From Tillus elongatus (lineage: Eukaryota > Arthropoda > Insecta > Coleoptera > Cleridae), in contig OZ023265.1 in NCBI GenBank assembly GCA_964006375.1, positions 11,379,795 to 11,443,794 of the forward strand: 64,000 nucleotides of DNA, given 5' to 3'. Every line of letters starts with the position of its first letter. The first letter of the stretch is position 1. Below are positions 57,667-64,000 of the stretch, one piece after another. The notes under the pieces were generated by a model. The model worked only from the letters and a program-made list of their open reading frames with translations. It did not search any database and was not told where the DNA came from. A program made the position numbers and the translations under genes.

Positions 57667-60152
57667 AGTGTGTCCAAGATAAGAAGGGGATAGCATGGGG
57701 AAATCGGAAACCGTAAGAGATACAGGGTGGGTTAAATTAGAAAAAAGTTGCCCATTTTAGAGCTCAATTAAACGGTATTTTGAAATTTTGGAAATTCCGA
57801 TTATTTCCGGAGATATTCGAAAAAAACCGAAATTCGCCAATTTCGGTTTTCTTTTTTTCTGACCTTATTTGAGAAGATATTGAAAAACAAAAAACACTTT
57901 TTCACGTACACTTTTTAAGTTCTACAAGTTGGTGTTTACAGATTTTTTATTCGACGTTTCGTCTCCGAGAAACCATCATCAACTTTAATTTTTTAAATAC
58001 GGCCCTGCAATTTTTATTTCAAAACTTTAAACCATTTTCAAATCTAAATTAGAGGATGTATAATTTCTAATGGTTTGGATATGTTTTCAGCTTATTTCAG
58101 TCATAAAAAGTGTTTTTTCAGGAAAAATATTTTGAGTACGGCTCTGAATACTCGAAAAGCATTTATTTCTATAAGTAGTACCTTTTAAAAAGTCAATGAA
58201 GAGAAAAACGTTTTCAGTAATATTTCTTCGTTATTAAAATGTAACACCGTACTATTATAAGACTAGGTCCTAAACAGAGGGCTTTGAAAAATAAACAAGT
58301 TGTCTCTAATGACAATAGAGATCTTTCAACAAATATAAATGCCAGTGTCAATTACTTGACTTTGTTAAATACAGTTAATTGGGTACAAGCTCTTTCAATT
58401 TGTTTAAAAATGGATATTTTTCTTTTGCGGAAAAGTTCGACATATTAAAATGTTACATTTTGTGCTATAGTAATACAGGAAAAGCTGAGCAAATGTATTC
58501 AAATTATTATCCTGAAAGAGTACAGCCACATGGAAAGATATATGGAAAAATAGTTACCAATTTATTGCAGTATGGTTCATTTAAGAAACCAATTGTTACT
58601 AGAAGCAAACCATGCACTTAACTAACTCAAAATAATGTACTGTTAGCTGTAGCACAAGACCCTACAACATCGGTTAGAAATATTGAAAGAGTAACTGGGA
58701 CTCCAAAATCGACTGCAAATTTTATTTTGCGTAAGAACAAATACCATCCTTACAAATTTCGAATCTGTCAAGGATTACGGCTCGGGGACGATATAAAACG
58801 CAGGACATTTTGTGAGTGGTACACTAGAAAATGTCAAGAGGATGAACATTTTGTTAATAAAATATTATGGTCTGATGAGAGTATGGTGACTAACAACGGA
58901 ATCTTCAACAGGCGAAATACACATTTCTGGTCCAGAAGAAACCCGCTTTTATACAAAACGTCTAAGCACCAACACCGTTTTGGTTTTAACATGTGGTTGG
59001 GGATGTTAGGGACACGGATAATTGGGCCATTTTTTTTTTCATGGATCACTGACTTCCGACCGGTATCGAAATTTCCTGCAGAATAATTTGGAAGAATGGT
59101 TCGATGCTCACTTACCATTAGCAGAAGTCAATAACATCTGGTTTCAACAAGACGGGGCCCCGGCTCATAATTCGAGAACTGTTCAAGAATACCTATCAAA
59201 CAGGTTTCCTGACAAATGGATAGGTACGCATTCAGGTGTTTCTTGGCCTCCACGATCGCCAGATCTAACACCTCTTGACTTCCATTTTTGGGGGTATGTC
59301 AAAAACTACGTATACCAACGAAATTTTCACACGGAGGAACGATTACGTCAACTGGTTTTGCAAGCATTGCAAACCATTACACCAGATGCAGTAAACAATG
59401 TTTTGGATTCCACAATTAGACGATGTTACCTATGCCTAGAAAATAATGGTGATTTGTTTGAACATCTCTTATGATTAAGGCAGATAATCTATTTACATAT
59501 AATATTCATTAGTTAATAAGGTACCTACATTTCATGAATTTAAGTTATTTTATTGGTTTATTTATGACAAATGTTATTCTTTTTCATTAATAAGTTTGAA
59601 GAATCTTACTGAAAATGTTGTACTTCATTGACATATTAAAAGGTACGACCTTACCGAAATAAACGCTTTTCGAGTATTCAGGGCCGTACTCAGATTATTC
59701 CTGAATAATTTTGTTCTTTGACTGAAACAAGCTGAAAACATATTCAAACCATTAGAAATTATACATCCTCTAATTTAGATTTGAAAATGGTTTAAAGTTT
59801 TGAAATAAAAATTGCAGGGCCGTATTTAAAAAATTAAAGTTGATGATGGTTTCTCGGAGACGAAACGTCGAATAAAAAATCTGTAAATGCCAACTTGTAG
59901 AGCTCAAATAGTGTACGTGAGAAAGTGTTTTTTGTTTTTCAATATCTTCTCAGAAAAGGTCAGAAAAAAATAAAACCGAAATTGGCGAATTTCGGTTTTT
60001 TCGAATATTTCCGGAAATAATCGGAATTTCCAAAATTTCAAAATACCGTTTAATTGAGCTCTAAAATGGGCAACTTTTTTCTAATTTAACCCACCCTGTA
60101 TCTCTTACGGTTTCCGATTTCCCCATGCTATCCCCTCCTTATCTTGGACACA

Positions 60153-60156
<4 letters not shown>
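57665..60156 (+). mobile_element. DD41D transposon with ~550-bp inverted termini, in a (TA)n tract
   Basis: The ends 'ACAGTGTGTCCAAGATAAG' (57665) and its reverse complement (ending 60156) start long inverted arms. Matching blocks include 'TACAGGGTGGGTTAAATTAG', 'GACGAAACGTCGAAT'/'ATTCGACGTTTCGTC', and 'TACATCCTCTAATTTAGATT', and the arms extend to about 58215 on the left and 59605 on the right, with small differences. Both ends abut (TA)n tracts, so it inserted into a TA microsatellite, the preferred dinucleotide of the superfamily. It holds a broken transposase at 58379-59474. Confidence 0.88.
58379..59474 (+). pseudogene. DD41D transposase with HTH, two lesions
   Basis: The N-terminal frame (58379-58618) has 'NTGKAEQMYSNYYPERVQPH', the HTH region found in the DUF4817-type insect transposases, and ends at a TAA at 58619-58621. 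The reading continues with 'TTSVRNIERVTGTPKSTAN' (second HTH), 'NKILWSDESMVTNNGIFNRR' (first Asp) and 'HRFGFNMWLGMLGTRIIGPF'. It shifts frame in the T-run at about 59030-59039, then reads 'VNNIWFQQDGAPAHNSRTVQ' (second Asp) and 'SPDLTPLDFHFWGYVKNYVY' (third Asp), with 41 residues between the last two. Apart from the one stop and the one frameshift it is close to full length. Confidence 0.88.

Positions 60157-60157
<1 letters not shown>

Positions 60158-60245
<88 letters not shown>
60158..60245. repeat. (TA)n microsatellite, right of the DD41D element
   Basis: About 88 bp of TA starting just after the element's right terminus. Confidence 0.98.
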
Positions 60246-60249
<4 letters not shown>

Positions 60250-60458
60250 TTGTATAGGATGACTTGGACACTGTGCGTCCAGAGACCCGTCACGACGGGT
60301 TTGAACCAACTGAACTGGGTCTTGGTTTCATGCAGGTAGGTAAATTGTGTCAACAAAGAAGTGGATTCCAAAGGAAAAATTAGGATTAGAAACAAAATGT
60401 TGCATGTAAAATGTTATTAATGTACGTTTTAAACGCATCTTGATTGTTGCGACGTGTT

Positions 60459-61601
60459 CTAGTTATTTATATGTTTGGCGATAACATGTTGCATTAAACT
60501 GAATGGTTTTACACTGTTGTAGTCACATAAGTAACATTCAAAAGATATCTCCTGGTTCAATAAACGTACATTATGTTTGCAAATAAAATGCTGTATCAAA
60601 GATGTTACCTTAAAACCTTTGTATTCACATACATTACATTCAAAATATTTATCTTGACTACTTATATGACTAGAGATAACATGTTGCATCAGGCTTGTTA
60701 TATCTTCACTATTGTAATCACATAAGTTACATTCCAAAACATGTCTTTGAGTGTTAACATGTTCACCGGTAACATGATGCATCAAACTTCCTATATCAAA
60801 GCTAAAGAATTCACATGATTTACATTTAAAAAGTCTCCGTTTATTACTTATATGTTTAGACATCATATGCTGCATTAAGTCCGCCATCTTTACGCTGCTG
60901 TGCTTACACAATACGCATCTAAAAGCAGGTGTTTTAAGGATATCTATATGTTTAGAAATAATGTGTTGTAGCAAGCCTATCTTTGATGTATAATAGTAAT
61001 CATCGCACAGTTCGCATTCCAAAGTTGTATCCAGGTCAACTCCATGTTTATCGATAGCATGCTGCTCCAAGCTTGACTGTCGTTCACTGCTATAACTGCA
61101 AAATTCACATCTAATAACTTTCCATGCACGATTGATATGTTTAAAGAGAACGTGTAGCATCAAATTTGTTACCTCCATACTGTTGAAATCGCAAAAATCA
61201 CAGTTCATAGGCTTATCTTGTTTGTCCTCATGTCCTGAGATATGCTGCATCAAACCGGTTATGTCTTCACTTGTATACTGGCATGACTGGCACCTAAAAT
61301 AGCTCTCATTAATGGTAGTATGTTGGGAGAACACATGAACGATCAAATCCGAAAATTTCCAGGACGAGAAGTCGCAAGATTCGCATTCGTAACGTGTCTC
61401 AAAGACATTTACATGCTTAAGCGTAATGTGTTTCAGTAAATAGTTTATCTTTTCGCCAGTATAATTGCATAAACCACAGTCAAAAGATGTCTCTATAGAA
61501 GTTACATGACTAGATATAATATGATTTATCATGTTTGCTTTCAGCATACGAGAATCACATAACAAACATTGGTAAGTATTATTCTCTAATTGATTTGCCA
61601 T
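60459..61601 (-). CDS. Polydactyl C2H2 zinc-finger protein (12 fingers)
   Basis: The uninterrupted 380-aa frame starts 'MANQLENNTYQCLLCDSRML' and consists almost entirely of twelve C2H2 fingers of the form C-x2-C-x12-H-x3-4-H, for example 'CESCDFSSWKFSDLIVHV' and 'CNLCDYNSEDITSLMQHV'. The linkers are 8-12 residues and are not of the TGEKP type. Fingers repeatedly show '[LM]xxHxxxxH' and '(C)DYNS', the style of REST-like multi-finger proteins. No BTB, ZAD or KRAB domain is present. It is probably a nuclear DNA-binding regulator, but I cannot name an orthologue. The start fits because the ATG follows a spliced 5'UTR: minus-strand donor CCC|GTAAGTA at 61737 and acceptor TTTTTTGCAG before 61652 enclose an 85-bp intron. 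The frame is intact, unlike all transposon frames nearby, which supports selection. Confidence 0.88.
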   Translation of the reverse strand: MANQLENNTYQCLLCDSRMLKANMINHIISSHVTSIETSFDCGLCNYTGEKINYLLKHITLKHVNVFETRYECESCDFSSWKFSDLIVHVFSQHTTINESYFRCQSCQYTSEDITGLMQHISGHEDKQDKPMNCDFCDFNSMEVTNLMLHVLFKHINRAWKVIRCEFCSYSSERQSSLEQHAIDKHGVDLDTTLECELCDDYYYTSKIGLLQHIISKHIDILKTPAFRCVLCKHSSVKMADLMQHMMSKHISNKRRLFKCKSCEFFSFDIGSLMHHVTGEHVNTQRHVLECNLCDYNSEDITSLMQHVISSHISSQDKYFECNVCEYKGFKVTSLIQHFICKHNVRLLNQEISFECYLCDYNSVKPFSLMQHVIAKHINN

Positions 61602-61652
61602 GTTGCCAGAAAGTTTGATTTGGTTTCAATGTGTTTGTCTTGCACGTCAGCC

Positions 61653-61737
61653 CTGCAAAAAAGAATGTCTTTCTAAGCATACATTATCTATTATAAGTCT
61701 CAACTTTAGCTAAGCTTTTAAATCGTAAAATACTTAC
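61653..61737 (-). other. Predicted 5'UTR intron of the zinc-finger gene
   Basis: GTAAGTATTTTACG at the minus-strand 5' end and a T-rich tract with TTTTGCAG at the 3' end, 85 bp long, about 50 bases before the start codon. Confidence 0.6.
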
Positions 61738-62184
61738 GGGATTCGGAGCGAACAGACGTACCGGACAGGGTAAGTCAAAAATTAACTATAAATATAAAGC
61801 GTTAAAGATAACGGCACCTTAAAAAGCATAGGCAAGAAAGACATGCCCAATCTCCTGCACCTCAACTGTCCCACGAAAAAAGATAAAAAGAACGACGGAA
61901 AGGCTGACCCAATATATTTCCAATTAATAACAGGGATCTAAACTACGCGTCAATTGAAGTAAAACACCCTAAATTTTGGATACTGTTTGATCGTTTGTAG
62001 CTCAAAATCAAGTTCACCGAAGCCGCCCTAATTTTCACAGGTTTGTTCACAGATGTTTTTTGGGGCTTCTGATTGGTAGACAATAACAAAATTTGCACTT
62101 ACTTGCTACAAGATACAGGGTGGACTATAAGTAGATGTTTTTCCAGCAACATTTCAAACTATTACCATTAGTCTACGAGGAGAG

Positions 62185-62185
<1 letters not shown>
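61738..62185. other. Upstream of the zinc-finger gene; mariner-like end scrap
   Basis: It probably includes the zinc-finger gene's promoter. Near 62113 'ATACAGGGTGGACTATAAG' looks like a mariner-type terminus, but no partner was identified. Confidence 0.35.

Positions 62186-62266
<81 letters not shown>
62186..62266. repeat. (TA)n microsatellite
   Basis: About 81 bp of TA. Confidence 0.98.
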
Positions 62267-62269
<3 letters not shown>

Positions 62270-62299
62270 GTATGCAATTTAGAAATATACCTTGACACC

Positions 62300-63850
62300 T
62301 CGGGGCGTTTTCTTCTTCTTCTTCTTTGGGTGCCATCTCCACTAATGGAGGTTAGCGACAACAACAGCAAACTCCTCTCTATCCTCCGCCACTCTCATCA
62401 AGTACTCAAAGCCCAGACCTGTCCAATATCTTATGTTTCTCAGCCATGACAGTTTCTTTCTGCCTACACTTCTTTTCCCCTCTAGTTTACCTTTAATTAT
62501 GAGCTGGGGGATATAATATTTGGGATTGCGCAACAAGTGGCCCAGATATGCTGTCTTCCTCCGCTTGACAATCTGGAGAAGCTCTGTCTCTGTTCACTCT
62601 GCGTAAGACCTCTTCATTTCGCACTCTTGCTGTCCATGGTATTTTTAGTATGCGCCGACCCACATCTCGAAAGCTTCCAGTGTATTCATGCTCGTTATTT
62701 TTAAGGTCCATGTCTCTACTCCATACAAAAGGACTGACCATATGTAGCATTTTGCTAACCTTAACCTTAGGTTTATGTCGAGATGCGAATCGCAAAGGAG
62801 GCTGTGTATTTTTGTAAAGTTGATTTTGGCTTGTGCAATTCTGGAATTTATTTCTTTTTCTGGGTTTAATTGGCTGTCTATCCAGCATCCCAAGTATTTA
62901 TAATGGTTGACATGTTGTAATATGTTATTATTTGTAATGAAGGGTATAGGTACATTCTGTCTCCTCTGCATTACCATTATTTTCGTTTTCCTCTCGTTTA
63001 TCCGCATTCCAAATTCCGAACATGTCTGATTTAGCTGATCTAGAATATTTTGTAAGCCGGTATCCGTATCTGCTATTAAAACGGTGTCGTCGGCGTATCT
63101 AATAGTGTTTATCCGAACGTCATTTACTTTTATACCGTCATTAACTTTTTCAAGGGCCTTTTTGAACATAAGCTCGGAATACAGTTTAAACAACATGGGT
63201 GACAATACGCATCCCTGTCTTACTCATTTCCCAATATTTATGCTGTTAGAAGTTTCGCCCTCTATTCGAATTTTGGCCACTTGGTACCGGTATAAGTTTT
63301 TGATTAATGTTAAGCTCTTGCCATCTAGACCTATATTTCGTAGGGCGTCTATCAATTTCGGATGCTTCACTCGGTCGAAGGCCTTCTCAAAGTCGACAAA
63401 ACAGAGAAAGATGTCCCTATGTTGATCGTAACACTTCTGGCACAACACTTGTAGGCTAAACAGCGCTTCTTTTGTCCCCATACCACTCCTAAAACCGAAC
63501 TGATCATGTCCTATCTCTGCTTCGCATCTTCTAAATAACCTGTTATGTAATATTTTTAATAGTATCTTAAGGGCATGGCTCATAAGACTTATCAGCCTAG
63601 TCTTCGCATCTGTGGGAGTGTGGTTGTTTTGGCAAGGGTACGAAGATCGACTATATCCATTCGTCTGGTGTTCTTCCTGTCTCGTAAATTTTATTAAACA
63701 GGGAGACCAGTAAGTCGAGGTTGTTCTCGTTTATCAGTTTCAATATCCCCGGGTAAATTTCGTCGGGTCCTGGGCTTTTATTTATTTTAAGCTGTTTAAT
63801 GGGACGTTTTCTAGATTGCATTAATATCGCAGCCCACTACGTTTCTATAA
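62300..63850 (-). pseudogene. RTE-like non-LTR retroelement
   Basis: The minus strand from about 63840 reads 'KSPGPDEIYPGILKLINENN', 'PDEWI' with a stop, then frame 63583-63227 'IGHDQFGFRSGMGTKEALFS' and 'FLCFVDFEKAFDRVKHPKLI' (motif A). After a TGA it reads 'VRQGCVLSPMLFKLYSELMF' (motif B), 'INTIRYADDTVLIADTDTGL' with an intact YADD, 'FGMRINERKTKIMVMQR' and 'HYKYLGCWIDSQLNPEKEIN'. The C-terminal end 'KKLSWLRNIRYWTGLGFEYL' and 'MRVAEDREEFAVVVANLH' is the hallmark of RTE-clade proteins. There are at least two in-frame stops and two frameshifts. The 5' endonuclease is missing. Confidence 0.85.
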
Positions 63851-63867
63851 TCAATTTTGTATTTTAG

Positions 63868-64000
63868 GTCAAGTTCACCCTAAGTACAAATGCAAGCAAA
63901 CGACATTGGTCTATAAGGCGGATTGTGCGATGATTGTATGCAGTGCTAAATATGACTATACCTCGAGGCCTTCTCTAGATTTTGTTGCTACGTTGCTGTC
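63868..64000 (+). CDS. Possible exon of an unidentified gene, open at the right edge
   Basis: After a T-rich tract and TTTTAG at 63862-63867, the plus strand stays open in one frame to the window end. It reads 'QVHPKYKCKQTTLVYKADCA', 'MIVCSAKYDYTSRPSLDFVA'. Codon use and GC content differ from the AT-rich spacers. I recognise no family. It could equally be part of another transposon. Confidence 0.3.

Overview
The window is nuclear DNA of an arthropod, most likely an insect. It has spliced genes with GT-AG introns, very AT-rich spacers, eleven long (TA)n tracts, and many decayed non-LTR retrotransposons and Tc1/mariner-type DNA transposons. A beetle or another insect with a large genome is my inference; nothing in the sequence fixes the order. 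There is no sign of bacterial or CRISPR content. Most open frames here are transposon relics, microsatellite translations or noise.

Host genes that I can support: (1) the last two coding exons and 3'UTR of an unidentified gene with a C-terminal LxxLL motif (about 11.7-12.9 kb, +); (2) PPP2R3C, the B''-gamma regulatory subunit of PP2A (26290-27650, +, two coding exons); (3) LYRM7, a complex III assembly factor (27748-28077, -), tail-to-tail with PPP2R3C and 97 bp away; (4) COMMD2 (30028-37049, +, four exons, 207 aa), whose second and third introns are swollen by retrotransposon debris; (5) the last two exons of a very-long-chain 3-hydroxyacyl-CoA dehydratase (HACD/PTPLA) gene (46404-52037, -), whose upstream exons I could not find in the window; (6) an intronless-CDS protein with 12 C2H2 zinc fingers (60459-61601, -) and a small 5'UTR intron.

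Region by region. 1-1012 is a satellite with a 400-bp higher-order repeat. 2844-5858 is an element with inverted termini of about 250 bp that contains a reverse transcriptase (RT) relic in which the catalytic YADD segment is repeated four times in tandem. 7.1-10.9 kb holds a gypsy gag relic and an RT relic split by an RNase H-bearing retroelement. 13.4-15.2 kb is another inverted-terminus element stuffed with repeats. 15.9-16.1 kb is a foldback element, and 16.3-17.8 kb is a tandem array that includes an RT scrap. 18.5-24.4 kb holds RT and mariner relics. 26-37 kb is the gene-rich part (PPP2R3C, LYRM7, COMMD2). 37.4-46 kb is a transposon graveyard: an RNase H retroelement, a mariner-like relic, an unclassified element with 'GGCGCTTATGCC'-type palindromes, and a hAT element with a perfect 8-bp target duplication. 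That hAT element sits in an RT relic and has itself been invaded by a mariner element. 46.4-52 kb is the HACD 3' end, with a recurrent repeat (called Rep-E here) that carries (TA)n tracts. 52.5-56.4 kb holds two CR1/Jockey-like copies. 57.7-60.2 kb is a DD41D element with long inverted termini, inserted into a (TA)n tract. 60.4-61.7 kb is the zinc-finger gene. 62.3-63.85 kb is an RTE-like retroelement, and a possible exon runs off the right edge.

The host genes do not form a pathway. PP2A regulation, complex III assembly, endosomal Commander function and fatty-acid elongation are unrelated housekeeping roles that happen to be neighbours. The most unusual material is in the repeats: nested insertions with readable target duplications, tandem amplification of RT fragments, an unclassified TIR element, and (TA)n tracts tied to one repeat family.
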